Positions 1 through 9,721 are shown, counted from the first letter of the stretch. The stretch is 64,000 nt of DNA from Humidesulfovibrio mexicanus (GCF_900188225.1 NZ_FZOC01000001.1:496596-560595), one strand, 5' to 3'. Program-made: numbers and translations. The notes: a model not told the origin generated them from the letters alone.

Positions 1-417
1 GTTGGGCATAAGGCCACGGGGGCCAAGCAGGCGGCCGATCTGACCGACCTTGGCCATCATGTCCGGGGTTGCGACGGCGTTGTCGAAATCGAGCCAGCCG
101 CCCTTGATCTTCTCCACCAGTTCATCGCCGCCGCATTCGTCCGCGCCGGCCTCCCTGGCCTCAGCTTCCTTGTCCGGCTTGCAGAAGACCACCACGCGGG
201 CGGTCTTGCCCAGGCCGTTGGGCAACGGAACCGCGCCACGGACCATCTGGTCGGAGTACTTGGGATCAACGCCAAGGTTGATGGCCACATCGACGGTCTC
301 GTCGAACTTGGCAAACGAACTCTCCAGAGCGAACTTGACGGCATCGGCAACGGCATAGCGCTGCGTGGCGTCAAAACTCTCGGAGGCCTTGTTGTAGTTT
401 TTTCCGTGCTTCGGCAT
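1..417 (-). CDS. rplA: 50S ribosomal protein L1 (partial, N-terminal 139 residues)
   Basis: The reading frame is open from an ATG at 417 to the window edge and begins [17 protein letters not shown]1 is about 230 residues, so roughly 60% is present here, ending within a [12 protein letters not shown] motif that is characteristic of L1. L1 binds 23S rRNA in the stalk region and, in many bacteria, represses its own rplKA mRNA. It lies 11 bases downstream of rplK on the same strand, the standard gene order. The C-terminal third lies outside the window, so integrity cannot be judged. Confidence 0.95.
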   Translation of the reverse strand, partial: MPKHGKNYNKASESFDATQRYAVADAVKFALESSFAKFDETVDVAINLGVDPKYSDQMVRGAVPLPNGLGKTARVVVFCKPDKEAEAREAGADECGGDELVEKIKGGWLDFDNAVATPDMMAKVGQIGRLLGPRGLMPN

Positions 418-428
418 GACTGTACCCT

Positions 429-854
429 CTACCCTTTCACTTCAAGGCCCATGCTGCGGGCAGTGCCGATGATGCAGTTCTTGGCGGTCTCGATGGACTT
501 GGCCGTAAGATCCGGGGCCTTCAACTTGGCGATTTCCTCAACCTGGGCCATGGTCACGGAACCGACCTTGGTCTTGTTGGGTTCGCCGGATCCCTTCTCG
601 ATCTTGGCGGCCTTGAGCAGGAGCACCGGAGCGGGCGGAGTCTTGGTGATGAAGGAGAAGGTCCGGTCGGCGTAAACGGTGATGATCACCGGGATGATCA
701 TGCCCTTCTGGTCCTGGGTCTTCGCATTGAAGGCCTTGCAGAACTCCATGATGTTCACGCCATGCTGGCCCAGCGCCGGTCCCACCGGGGGGGACGGATT
801 CGCCACGCCAGCAGGGATCTGCAGCTTGACTTTACCTGTGATTTTCTTGGCCAT
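429..854 (-). CDS. rplK: 50S ribosomal protein L11
   Basis: The product has 141 residues, the normal L11 length. It starts [16 protein letters not shown] and contains the conserved proline-rich N-terminal stretch ([19 protein letters not shown]) that contacts the GTPase-associated centre of 23S rRNA. The C-terminal rRNA-binding domain ends [16 protein letters not shown]11 forms the base of the ribosomal stalk and is needed for RelA activation in species that have it. The gene sits between nusG and rplA in the conserved operon. Confidence 0.97.
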   Translation of the reverse strand: MAKKITGKVKLQIPAGVANPSPPVGPALGQHGVNIMEFCKAFNAKTQDQKGMIIPVIITVYADRTFSFITKTPPAPVLLLKAAKIEKGSGEPNKTKVGSVTMAQVEEIAKLKAPDLTAKSIETAKNCIIGTARSMGLEVKG

Positions 855-905
855 TTTAGTATATCCTCGCAGGCGGTCTCCCGCCGCAGTCGGTCAAGGG
901 TCCGT

Positions 906-1466
906 CTAGCCCTTCGTCACCTGGACGAAGTCGAGCTCCACCGGGGTCTGACGACCAAAAATGGAGACCGCGACGCGGAGTTTGCCCTTGTCGTAATTCA
1001 CATCCTCGACGACACCGTTGAACCCGCTGAAGGGGCCGTCGATAACCCGAACCTCGTCGCCTCTTTCGAAGTTGAACTTGGGACGGGGCTGTTCCTGCCT
1101 GCTCTCCATCATGGAGAGGATGGTCTGGGCCTCGCTGTCGCGCATGGGCGTGGGACGGTTCTTGCCCCCCACAAACCCCGTAACGCGCGGTATGGACTGG
1201 ATGAGGTGCCAGGAATCGTCCGTGAGCACCATCTTCACCATCACATACCCCGGATAGAACTTCCGGGTGCTCGTCCGGCGCTCGCCCTTGACCATTTCCA
1301 CCACTTTCTCAGTGGGCACCACAACTTCGAGCACCTGGCCATGATCCTGGCCCGTGCGCATCATCTCGGTGATGGTCTGCTGCACACGCTGCTCGAATCC
1401 CGAGTAGGTGTGGACGATGTACCAGCGGGCCGGTCTCTCCCCGCCAACGGCGCTTTCTTCAATCAC
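906..1466 (-). CDS. nusG: Transcription termination/antitermination protein NusG
   Basis: The product has 186 residues, close to the usual 180. The NGN domain shows the WYIVHTYSGFEQRV start that contacts the RNA polymerase clamp, and FYPGYVMVKM follows near residue 80. The C-terminal KOW domain (about residues 130-186) shows FERGDEVRVIDGPFSGFNG. NusG supports elongation and couples RNA polymerase to Rho or to ribosomal protein S10. The start MIEESAVGGERPARWYIVH leaves a ten-residue leader before the NGN core. It is followed by rplK and preceded by secE with 23 bases between them. Confidence 0.97.
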   Translation of the reverse strand: MIEESAVGGERPARWYIVHTYSGFEQRVQQTITEMMRTGQDHGQVLEVVVPTEKVVEMVKGERRTSTRKFYPGYVMVKMVLTDDSWHLIQSIPRVTGFVGGKNRPTPMRDSEAQTILSMMESRQEQPRPKFNFERGDEVRVIDGPFSGFNGVVEDVNYDKGKLRVAVSIFGRQTPVELDFVQVTKG

Positions 1467-1489
1467 TTGCGCTCACCTTGCCAGGGATT

Positions 1490-1753
1490 TTAGGACAGCA
1501 CGATCTCGACGGCCTTGGACAAACCAAGATCCACGAGGCCGAGGAACAGCGACATGACCGCAACAAGTATCATCACCGCCGCGCAAGTGGTGACGGTCTC
1601 CTTTCGGGAGGGCCAGGTGACTTTCTTGAGCTCGACCTGGGCCTCTTCGAAGAAGACCTTCAATTCCTGCGCCTTGGAGGCAACGCCCGAAGTTGTCTCG
1701 GGAGTCTCGCCGCCCTGCTGGCCGCCGGAGCCTTTCGCTGTATTTTTCGCCAT
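1490..1753 (-). CDS. secE: Protein translocase subunit SecE
   Basis: The product has 87 residues and the architecture of single-spanning SecE. A charged cytoplasmic part carries the conserved amphipathic sequence FFEEAQVELKKVTWPSRKE, followed by one membrane helix of about 20 residues (AVMILVAVMSLFLGLVDLGL). SecE clamps SecY in the SecYEG channel. The first 25 residues are a low-complexity Gly/Gln/Thr leader with no known role. Position between tRNA-Trp and nusG is the classic bacterial arrangement. Confidence 0.95.
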   Translation of the reverse strand: MAKNTAKGSGGQQGGETPETTSGVASKAQELKVFFEEAQVELKKVTWPSRKETVTTCAAVMILVAVMSLFLGLVDLGLSKAVEIVLS

Positions 1754-1776
1754 TTCTCTCCCCAGTTGGGGGTGGT

Positions 1777-1852
1777 TGGCAGGCCAGGAGGGATTCGAAC
1801 CCCCAGCATCCGGTTTTGGAGACCGGCGCTCTACCGTTAGAGCTACTGGCCT
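1777..1852 (-). tRNA. tRNA-Trp (anticodon CCA)
   Basis: Read on the minus strand, a full cloverleaf is visible. The 7-bp acceptor AGGCCAG/CTGGCCT closes the molecule, the D arm is GCTC...GAGC, the anticodon stem CCGGT/ACCGG holds loop CTCCAAA, and the T loop is TTCGAAT. The CCA end is encoded at 1777-1779. It lies between rpmG and secE, its usual place in proteobacteria, and is probably processed from the operon transcript. Confidence 0.96.
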
Positions 1853-1865
1853 GCGCTTATGAAAA

Positions 1866-2015
1866 CTACTTGGTCTCGCGGTGCACTGTGTGCTTCTTGT
1901 CGAAGGGACAGTACTTCTTCACCTCAAGACGGCCAGTAGTATTCTTCTTGTTCTTTTCCGTCGCGTAATTGCGCCGCTTGCACTCGGTGCAGGCGAGCTG
2001 GATGTTGACGCGCAT
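1866..2015 (-). CDS. rpmG: 50S ribosomal protein L33
   Basis: The 49-residue product begins [17 protein letters not shown] and ends [10 protein letters not shown], which is diagnostic of L33. It keeps the first CxxC pair (CTEC) but only a single cysteine at the second position (YCPFDKK). It therefore has no complete four-cysteine zinc ribbon and resembles the partly cysteine-depleted L33 type. The gene lies 3 bases after the tuf stop codon on the same strand and is shorter than most gene-finder cut-offs. Confidence 0.95.
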   Translation of the reverse strand: MRVNIQLACTECKRRNYATEKNKKNTTGRLEVKKYCPFDKKHTVHRETK

Positions 2016-2018
2016 GGA

Positions 2019-3212
<1,194 letters not shown>

Positions 3213-3257
3213 GTCTAACCCCCTGGTGTCTTCTCTCGGTTGTCTGGAAAGATGTTG

Positions 3258-3333
<76 letters not shown>

Positions 3334-3369
3334 TTAAGCGTCGCTTTAGGAGGCCCCGTTGGCGCGATT

Positions 3370-3446
3370 TGGAGCGGGAAACGGGACTCGAACCCGCAAC
3401 CCTCAGCTTGGAAGGCTGATGCTCTAGCCAATTGAGCTATTCCCGC
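3370..3446 (-). tRNA. tRNA-Gly (anticodon TCC)
   Basis: The minus strand gives acceptor GCGGGAA/TTCCCGC, anticodon stem TCAGC/GCTGA with loop CTTCCAA, T loop TTCGAGT and an encoded CCA at 3370-3372. It is the second tRNA of the four-tRNA block leading into tuf. Confidence 0.96.
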
Positions 3447-3517
3447 GTGCAGAATCCGTAGTCCCTGCGGCCAGGGACACGCCCTGCCTCCTACAGCGTT
3501 GCTTGCCGCGCAAAAAG

Positions 3518-3603
3518 TGGTGGTGGGGGGTGGATTTGAACCACCGAAGGCTGACGCCGACAGATTTACAGTCTGTTCCCTTTGGCCACTCGGGAACCCC
3601 ACC
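3518..3603 (-). tRNA. tRNA-Tyr (anticodon GTA)
   Basis: This is a class II tRNA of 86 nt with a long variable arm, as expected for bacterial tRNA-Tyr. The acceptor is GGTGGGG/CCCCACC, the anticodon stem ACAGA/TCTGT holds loop CTGTAAA, the T loop is TTCAAAT and CCA is encoded at 3518-3520. It is separated from tRNA-Thr(TGT) by only 6 bases. Confidence 0.96.
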
Positions 3604-3609
3604 ATTCAC

Positions 3610-3684
3610 TGGAGCTGGCGATGGGACTTGAACCCGCAACCTGCTGATTACAAGTCAGCTGCTCTGCCATTGAGCTACGCCAGC
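3610..3684 (-). tRNA. tRNA-Thr (anticodon TGT)
   Basis: The minus strand gives acceptor GCTGGCG/CGCCAGC, anticodon stem GCTGA/TCAGC with loop CTTGTAA, T loop TTCAAGT and an encoded CCA at 3610-3612. It is the promoter-proximal gene of the tRNA/tuf operon and the second threonine isoacceptor in the cluster. Confidence 0.96.
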
Positions 3685-3787
3685 GCGTGAACGAAGATGC
3701 TTACGCTTTTCGTCCACGGATTGCAAGGACTTTGTTCTCCCGGTTGGCGCCGGGCCATCCGCAATCCCTCGTTTCCGAGGCCGCTCT

Positions 3788-3816
3788 GACTATTTTGTTT
3801 TGCCCCTTGTTGTCAA
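3788..3816 (-). promoter_or_regulatory. Candidate sigma-70 promoter for the tRNA/tuf operon
   Basis: On the minus strand a perfect -35 TTGACA (3811-3816) is followed after 17 bases by ATAGTC (3788-3793), a moderate -10 match. It lies about 100 bases upstream of the first tRNA in a locally AT-rich gap. The position suits a strong stable-RNA promoter. The weak -10 keeps confidence moderate. Confidence 0.5.
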
Positions 3817-3906
3817 CATGTTTTCGCGTGGAACGGAATAAAAAATTGCAATCCCCTTCGTTTCCCGTTTGACGAACGGACGGATGCCCCCTATTTCACC
3901 CCTGCC

Positions 3907-4929
3907 ATGACAGCGAATCATCCTTCATTGCCCTTCAGCCCGGACGCCCCCTGGCTCGCCCCCCTGGCGGGGTACTCGGACCTGCCCTTCCGCACCCTGT
4001 GCCGCATTTACGGCGCGGCCTGCTCCGAAACCGAGATGGTCAGCACCAAGGGGCTGGTGTTCGGCGGGTACGGAACGGAGCGGCTTTTGGCCACCACGGC
4101 CGCGGACACGCCCCTTGTGGTGCAGCTTTTCGGCGCGGAGCCGGAAATTTACGAACAGGCCATGCCCTTGCTGCTGGAGCGGGGATTCCGGCATTTCGAC
4201 CTGAACGCAGGCTGCTCGGTGCGCAAGGTGAACAAGAGCGGCTCCGGCTCGGCCCTCATGTCCCGCCCTGAACTTTTGCGGCGCATCGTCGCGGTCATGG
4301 TTCGGGCGGCAGGGCCGGGCAACGTGGGCGTCAAGCTGCGTCTGGGCTTCACCCCCGGCGAGGAGAACTATCTCGACCTTGGCCGCGCGCTGCAGGACCA
4401 GGGGGTCGGCTGGCTGACGCTGCATCCGCGTACGGCAAAGCAGCTTTTCACCGGCCAGGCGCGCTGGAGCGCCATCAGGGAGCTGGCCGAGGCGGTTTCC
4501 ATACCGGTTCTGGCCAGCGGCGACCTGTTCACCGCCGAGGACGCGGCCCGCTGTCTCGCCGAAACAGGCTGCGCCGGGGTGATGTTCGCTCGCGGCGCAC
4601 TCACCGACCCCATGATCTTCCGCCGCCTGCGCGACATCCTTGCCGGTTGCGGGTCGGCCCCACGCACGGCCGACGAACTGGCGGAGGCGGCGCTGACCCA
4701 CATCCGCCTGGTGCGCGAGTTGGACGCCACCCCGCGCGCCTTCCGCGCCCTGCGCGCCTTTCTTCCCCGCTACGCCAAGGGCTTCACGGGCATCCGCGCG
4801 CTCCGGCACGCCCTGCTCTGCTGCGAGGACTGGGAGACGCTGACCAGAACGGCGGCGGACATCTCCCAGCTTACAGCCGATGCCGCGCCCCTGGACCTTT
4901 CGGACCTCGCCCAGGGCTGCGGCGCATAG
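3907..4929 (+). CDS. tRNA-dihydrouridine synthase
   Basis: The product has 340 residues, the normal Dus length. The FMN-binding TIM barrel starts APWLAPLAGYSDLPFR. The active-site segment FDLNAGCSVRKVNKSGSGSAL carries catalytic Cys103 and Lys110, and a C-terminal helical domain (from about residue 240) supplies tRNA binding. Dus enzymes reduce uridine to dihydrouridine in tRNA D loops using NADPH. The NAGCSV motif, in place of the common MGCPV, leaves the exact subgroup (DusA, DusB or DusC) undecided. The next gene is ispH, 67 bases downstream on the same strand. Confidence 0.88.
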   Translation: MTANHPSLPFSPDAPWLAPLAGYSDLPFRTLCRIYGAACSETEMVSTKGLVFGGYGTERLLATTAADTPLVVQLFGAEPEIYEQAMPLLLERGFRHFDLNAGCSVRKVNKSGSGSALMSRPELLRRIVAVMVRAAGPGNVGVKLRLGFTPGEENYLDLGRALQDQGVGWLTLHPRTAKQLFTGQARWSAIRELAEAVSIPVLASGDLFTAEDAARCLAETGCAGVMFARGALTDPMIFRRLRDILAGCGSAPRTADELAEAALTHIRLVRELDATPRAFRALRAFLPRYAKGFTGIRALRHALLCCEDWETLTRTAADISQLTADAAPLDLSDLAQGCGA

Positions 4930-4996
4930 CCGCTGTTGACTGCCGCCGCCCCCCTGGCGCATACCGTGGAATCCAATCGACGCACAGGAGACTCGC

Positions 4997-5854
4997 ATGG
5001 AAGTGATCCGCGCCCGCCTTGCGGGCTTTTGCATGGGCGTGGGCCTGGCGCTCAAGAAGCTCGACGCCCTGCTTGAAGAAGACGATGCGGGAGCGGCACA
5101 GCCCACCTTCATGCTCGGCCCCATCATCCACAACCCGCAAGTGCTGAAGCATTACGCCGCTCGCGGCGTGGGTTTGGCAAACAACGCCACGGACCTTCCT
5201 CCAGGCAGCCGGGTGGTCATCCGCGCCCACGGCATTCCCCGGCACGAGGAGCAATCGCTTATGGCGCGCGGGGTGGACGTTGTGGACGCCACCTGCCCCA
5301 AGGTCAAGCGGGCGCAACTGCTCATCCAGGCCGAGGCGCTGGCTGGGCGGTCGCTCCTGCTCTTCGGAGAGGACGACCATCCCGAGGTGCGCGGGCTGTT
5401 GAGCTACGCGTGCGGCGATGCGTTTGTCTTCGAATCGCGCGAGGAGTTGGCCGCCCACGCCCTTGACCCGGACCGGTCGTACTGCCTCGCCGCCCAGACC
5501 ACCCAGGACCGGCAGGCCTTCGAGTGCATACGCCAGGATCTCGAGGAGCGCCTGCCCGGCGGCCTGGCCGTGCTGGAGACCATCTGCGACGCCACGCGGC
5601 TGCGCCAGGACGAAGCCATCGGGCTTGCCGGGCAATGCGACTGCGTCGTGGTGGCCGGAGGCAAGGCCAGCGGCAACACGCGGCGTCTGGCGCAAGTCGT
5701 CGAAGCGGCAGGCACCCCGGCCCTGCTTGTGGAAACCGTTGACGATCTCCACCCGAATGCCGTAATACAATATAAGCGAGTGGGCTTAACTGCGGGGGCT
5801 TCCACGCCGAAAAGCATCATTGACCGCATTGAAACGTTTCTTCTTGGCCTGTAG
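4997..5854 (+). CDS. ispH: 4-hydroxy-3-methylbut-2-enyl diphosphate reductase
   Basis: This is the last enzyme of the MEP isoprenoid pathway; it converts HMBPP to IPP and DMAPP. The three cysteines that hold the [4Fe-4S] cluster are present: Cys12 (GFCMGV), Cys100 (DATCP) and Cys197 (TICDAT). Other conserved motifs are IIHN, RAHG, AQTTQ, GGKASGNT and TAGASTP. At 285 residues it has normal length. A Shine-Dalgarno-like AGGAG precedes the ATG by 7 bases. The C-terminus is complete, with no S1 fusion. Confidence 0.95.
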   Translation: MEVIRARLAGFCMGVGLALKKLDALLEEDDAGAAQPTFMLGPIIHNPQVLKHYAARGVGLANNATDLPPGSRVVIRAHGIPRHEEQSLMARGVDVVDATCPKVKRAQLLIQAEALAGRSLLLFGEDDHPEVRGLLSYACGDAFVFESREELAAHALDPDRSYCLAAQTTQDRQAFECIRQDLEERLPGGLAVLETICDATRLRQDEAIGLAGQCDCVVVAGGKASGNTRRLAQVVEAAGTPALLVETVDDLHPNAVIQYKRVGLTAGASTPKSIIDRIETFLLGL

Positions 5855-5881
5855 CCTGGACAATCGCCATATGGAGCCGCC

Positions 5882-6853
5882 ATGAGCACGAACATGACCA
5901 ACATCCTCCTTGAGGCAGGCACCAACGAACTCGAGATCGTCGAATTCTACCTGGAGGAGCCAAACCCCGGCGGGGGCGAGCCATACCGCGGCTATTACGG
6001 CGTCAACGTGGCCAAGGTGCTGGAAATCATCCGCCTGCCGCGCATCACCGAGATGCCGCAGGTTTCGCACCCCTCCGTGCTTGGCGCCTTCAACCTGCGT
6101 TCGCAGATCATCCCCCTTGTGGATTTGAGCCTGTGGCTCAAAAAAGAGCGTAGCGAATCCGAACCTCCCAAGGTCATCGTCTGCGAGTTCAACAACGTCA
6201 CCACGGCGTTTCTCGTCTCCGGAGTGAACCGCATCCACCGCATTAGCTGGGAGGAGGTGGAAGCCCCGAACAAGTACATGTCCTCGCTCGCCTCCAACTC
6301 CATCACCGGCGTGGTGCGGCTGGAAGGCCGCATCATCTTCCTGCTCGACCTGGAAAAGATCGTGGCCGAGCTGAATCCGGAGCTTGGCCTGCGCTTCGAC
6401 GAGAACGTCGTCTGGGAATCCGGGGTGCAGTACCGCGCCCTCATCGCCGACGACTCCACTCTCATCCGCGAGATGATCGGCGACCTGCTGCACAAGGCAA
6501 ACTTCCTGGTGGAAAAGACCAACCATGGCGGAGAATGCTGGGACCGTCTTGTGCACATCAAGCAGATCGCCGAGAGCGAGAACCGCCCCGTCACCGACTA
6601 CGTGCAGGTGGTCATCTCCGACATCGAGATGCCCAACATGGACGGCCACAACCTCACCAAGCGCATCAAGGAAGACCCGGTGCTCAAGCAACTGCCCGTG
6701 GTCCTCTTCTCCTCCATCATCACCGACAAGCTCCGCCACAAGGGCGAGGCTGTGGGCGCGGACGACCAGATCAGCAAGCCGGAAATCACCCAGGTGGCCC
6801 GCCGCGCGGCCGACCTCATCAAAAACCGCATCGCCGAGGCGGCCAACGCCTAG
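5882..6853 (+). CDS. cheV: Chemotaxis protein CheV (CheW-receiver fusion)
   Basis: The product has 323 residues. A CheW-like domain (about residues 17-165) contains FNLRSQIIPLVDLSLWL and SITGVVRLEGRIIFLLDLEKI. A response-regulator receiver domain (about 185-315) follows, with acidic pair ADD near residue 190, phosphoacceptor Asp247 in VVISDIEMPNMDG, and a conserved lysine in SKPE. CheV couples chemoreceptors to CheA and is thought to tune signalling through phosphorylation. It stands alone here, so it is probably one of several CheV paralogues. Confidence 0.92.
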   Translation: MSTNMTNILLEAGTNELEIVEFYLEEPNPGGGEPYRGYYGVNVAKVLEIIRLPRITEMPQVSHPSVLGAFNLRSQIIPLVDLSLWLKKERSESEPPKVIVCEFNNVTTAFLVSGVNRIHRISWEEVEAPNKYMSSLASNSITGVVRLEGRIIFLLDLEKIVAELNPELGLRFDENVVWESGVQYRALIADDSTLIREMIGDLLHKANFLVEKTNHGGECWDRLVHIKQIAESENRPVTDYVQVVISDIEMPNMDGHNLTKRIKEDPVLKQLPVVLFSSIITDKLRHKGEAVGADDQISKPEITQVARRAADLIKNRIAEAANA

Positions 6854-6870
6854 CTCTGCACGGCTTCAAC

Positions 6871-6912
6871 AGCAAACGCCCGGCCCTCTTCACGGAGGTC
6901 CGGGCGTTTGCT
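6871..6912. terminator. Bidirectional hairpin terminator between cheV and the NRAMP gene
   Basis: A perfect 13-bp inverted repeat (AGCAAACGCCCGG at 6871-6883 and its complement at 6900-6912) encloses a 16-base loop. It lies just after the cheV stop, between convergent genes. The flanking T runs are short, so it could serve either strand. Confidence 0.75.
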
Positions 6913-7045
6913 GTTCCTCGGGGAAACATCTGCGCCAGCCTCTGGCGGCAGAATTGCAGCGGGGAAAAAACAGGCAACGCCGATTGCCCTGGCGGGGCCG
7001 AGAAACAGCGAGGCGCGCTGCCGCGTCGCACCGCGTCAACGCGGC

Positions 7046-8341
7046 TTACGCGCCCATAAGCGCGGCGATGAAGCCGGGGCGCACAATGTCGGCGGTCATG
7101 ACCAGGGTGAGGCCGAGCACGATGGCCACCGTGGCCCAGGCGATGGCGTTGAACACCGGGCCATTGGCGTACTCGCCCATGAGCCGCCTGTCGTTGATGA
7201 GCAGAAGCATGAAGATGAGCACAAAGGGCAGCACCACGCCGTTGACCACCTGCGACACGTACATGATGGCGATGAGCGGGGCCTCGGGCCAGAGGATGGC
7301 GCACGCGGATACGGCGATGATCAGGGTGAAGAGCCAGAAGAACTGCGGGGCCTCGCGAAAGTCCTTGTCCACGCCGAGCTCCCAGCCCATGCCCTCGCAG
7401 ATGTAGTAGGCGGTGGACAGCGGCAGCACGCAGGCCGCGAAGATGGAGGCGTTGAACAAGCCGATGGCGAAAAGCCCGGTGGCGTATTCGCCCACCAGCG
7501 GGGTCAGGGCCTGCGCCGCATCTGCCGCGGTTTCGATGGGCACCCCGGCCTTGAAGATGGTCGCCGCGCAGGCCACCACGATGAAGAAGGCCACCACGAT
7601 GGCCATGATGCAGCCCACCACGACATCAAGCCGGGAAAAGGCGTAGTCCTCACGCGTTATGCCCTTCTCCACCACGCTGGCCTGCTGGTAGAACTGCATC
7701 CAGGGCGCGATGGTGGTGCCGATGACGCCGATCATCATGGTCACCGAGGCCGGCGTGACCACGATGTCGCTGGGGCGCGGGGCAAGCGTGGCGCGCAGCA
7801 CCTCGCCCCAGTCCGGTCCGGACATGAAGGCCGCCACGGGATAGGCGAGGTACACCACGCAGGCCAGCAAAAACACCTTCTCAACAATGCGGTAGGAGCC
7901 CTTGACGATGAGCAGCCACACGGCCACGGCGGCCAGCGGCACGGACACATACTTGCTGACGCCGAAAAGCTCCATGCTGGCGGCGATGCCCGCGAACTCG
8001 CTCACGGTGTTGCCCATGTTGGTCAAAAGCAGGGCGATCATGACGTAAAAGGTGATCTTGACCCCGAAACGCTCGCGAATGAGGTCGGAGAGCCCCTTGC
8101 CCGTCACCGCGCCCATGCGTGCGCACATTTCCTGCACCACCACCAGCGCCACGGTGGTGGGCAACATCATCCACAAAAGCGACATGCCGAACTGCGCGCC
8201 AGCCAGGGAATAGGTGGTGATGCCGCCGGCGTCGTTGTCCACGTTGGCGGTGATGATGCCCGGCCCCAGCAAAGCCAGAAAGAGCAGGACATTCTTCCTG
8301 TTCAGCCTGCGCAAGGGCGAAAAAATGGAGGAAAACGTCAT
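7046..8341 (-). CDS. NRAMP (SLC11)-family divalent cation transporter, atypical metal site
   Basis: The product has 431 residues and about eleven predicted membrane helices. It is clearly of the NRAMP fold, but the canonical TM1 DPGN motif is replaced by DNDAGG (residues 35-40). The TM6 MPH motif region reads TIAPW (210-214), so the metal-coordinating Met and His are absent. Such changes recall the magnesium-transporting NRAMP-related branch rather than MntH; this is family knowledge from memory, not a search. It follows the MgtE-sensor gene by 19 bases and is probably co-transcribed with it. Metal specificity is therefore inferred as Mg2+ or another hard divalent ion. Confidence 0.85.
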   Translation of the reverse strand: MTFSSIFSPLRRLNRKNVLLFLALLGPGIITANVDNDAGGITTYSLAGAQFGMSLLWMMLPTTVALVVVQEMCARMGAVTGKGLSDLIRERFGVKITFYVMIALLLTNMGNTVSEFAGIAASMELFGVSKYVSVPLAAVAVWLLIVKGSYRIVEKVFLLACVVYLAYPVAAFMSGPDWGEVLRATLAPRPSDIVVTPASVTMMIGVIGTTIAPWMQFYQQASVVEKGITREDYAFSRLDVVVGCIMAIVVAFFIVVACAATIFKAGVPIETAADAAQALTPLVGEYATGLFAIGLFNASIFAACVLPLSTAYYICEGMGWELGVDKDFREAPQFFWLFTLIIAVSACAILWPEAPLIAIMYVSQVVNGVVLPFVLIFMLLLINDRRLMGEYANGPVFNAIAWATVAIVLGLTLVMTADIVRPGFIAALMGA

Positions 8342-8360
8342 GTGCCGGGCCGCCTGCGGG

Positions 8361-9638
8361 CTAGAAGTTGCGCGTGGCCTTGTACTGTTTCCAGCGCAGG
8401 GCGAAAGGCAGGAAATGTTCCATGATGTCGTCGGCCGTGACGATGCCCGCCATCTTGCCGTCCTCGTCCAGCACGGGCACGGCGGCCAGCTTGTATTGCA
8501 CCACCAGTTCCAGCACGTCCTCCAATGGGGAGTCCACGCGCACGGTCTTGGGGTTGCGGCTCATGACCTCGGTGACAGGATCGTCTCCCTCGGCCAGCAG
8601 CAGCCGCTTCAGGCTCACAACGCCAAGCGGGCGCTCCTCGGGATCCAGAACGTACATGTAATAGATGGAGTCCGTCTCCGCGCCGAGCAGGCGCACCTGC
8701 CGCAGGGCATCGTCCACAGCGGCGTCCGGGGTCACGAAAAGAAACTCGTTGTTCATGAGGCCGCCAGCGGTGTCGTCCTCGTGCTCAAGGAGCTCCTGCA
8801 CCTTCTCCGCATCCTCGGGGTCCATCTGGGCCAGCAGTTCCTGGGCCTTGTCGTCCGGCAGTTCGGCCAGCACGTCCGCGGCCTCGTCCGGCGGCATTTC
8901 TTCCAGCACATCGGCTGCGTGCGCGCTTTCCATCTGGGAGAGCAGACGGCTGGAGTCCTCGGGCTCCATTTCGCCCATGGCCTCGCCTGCGGCCTCGGCG
9001 TCAAGCGAGCTGAGAACGGCGCCCACGTTGCTGTGCGGCAGTTGCGCCAATATGTTGGCCAGGTCGGCCGGGTGCAGATCGGAAAGCTTGTCGCGCGTCA
9101 CGGTGAGGGTGAGCCTGGAGAGGTTGGTCTCAAGCGGCTGCACCAGCAGCCAGTCGATCTCCTTGGGGGCCAGCCTGCGCTTGAGCACGCCGCCAAGGAA
9201 GTCCCAGGCCCTCAAGTATCCCAGCCGCCGCAGGATGCCACGAAAGCCCACATCCACAGCGGCAAGGCAGACCCCGCCCCGCTCCATGGCCAGCTTCAGG
9301 TCGTTCACGCGCACCACGCGCGCGCCATCCACGTCCACGATCTGCTTGTCCAGAATATCGCGGCGCATAAGCACTTCGTCCTGGGATTCCGGCAGGTCGG
9401 GCAAGTTTTCTGGCTCGCCCGTGAGCGAAACCACCACGTCGTTGAACATGGACAGGTCCGCAAAGGCAACGCGCCGGGTGCCGCGGCCATGGCGCACCAG
9501 CACATGGTGCACCACGGGCAAGGGGTCTCCGGGGCTCATGGCCACGTCATGAAGCCGCCCCACCTCGCGGCCGGAACGGCTGATGACCGGGCGGTCGAGT
9601 ACGGCCGAGAGGAACAGATCCTTTGCGTGCTGGGACAT
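8361..9638 (-). CDS. MgtE-type cytosolic sensor protein (PRC-like, MgtE_N and CBS pair) without pore
   Basis: The 425-residue protein starts MSQHAKDLFLSAVLD, with GGGAGG-like SD sequence 7 bases upstream. Residues 1-150 contain a PRC-barrel-like repeat (SRSGREVGRLHDV; DVDGARVVRVNDL). About 180-295 is an MgtE N-terminal superhelical domain with repeated acidic units such as LEEMPPDEAADVLAELPDDKA, and 300-420 is a CBS pair (VVSLKRLLL; GIVTADDIMEHF). The C-terminal membrane channel of true MgtE is missing. In MgtE these soluble domains sense intracellular Mg2+ and gate the pore. Tight coupling to the NRAMP gene downstream suggests it regulates or gates that transporter. Confidence 0.85.
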   Translation of the reverse strand: MSQHAKDLFLSAVLDRPVISRSGREVGRLHDVAMSPGDPLPVVHHVLVRHGRGTRRVAFADLSMFNDVVVSLTGEPENLPDLPESQDEVLMRRDILDKQIVDVDGARVVRVNDLKLAMERGGVCLAAVDVGFRGILRRLGYLRAWDFLGGVLKRRLAPKEIDWLLVQPLETNLSRLTLTVTRDKLSDLHPADLANILAQLPHSNVGAVLSSLDAEAAGEAMGEMEPEDSSRLLSQMESAHAADVLEEMPPDEAADVLAELPDDKAQELLAQMDPEDAEKVQELLEHEDDTAGGLMNNEFLFVTPDAAVDDALRQVRLLGAETDSIYYMYVLDPEERPLGVVSLKRLLLAEGDDPVTEVMSRNPKTVRVDSPLEDVLELVVQYKLAAVPVLDEDGKMAGIVTADDIMEHFLPFALRWKQYKATRNF

Positions 9639-9686
9639 GGCGGCCTCCCTTGAGCAACAGGCGCGCTGGCGACGATCGGAAAACAC

Positions 9687-9721
9687 AAAAAACCGGCAGC
9701 CCGCAAAAAAGCGGGCTCCGG
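9687..9721 (-). terminator. Rho-independent terminator after tatA
   Basis: On the minus strand the hairpin CCGGAGCCCGC / GCGGGCTGCCGG has a T6 loop and is followed by a run of six T. It ends the tatA transcript and leaves the MgtE-like gene downstream (start 9638) needing its own promoter or read-through. Confidence 0.8.

Noticed and set aside
7000-9650. Long plus-strand reading frames opposite the NRAMP and MgtE-type genes
   Set aside because: These GC-rich antisense frames have skewed Ala/Arg/His composition; the minus strand carries recognised proteins.
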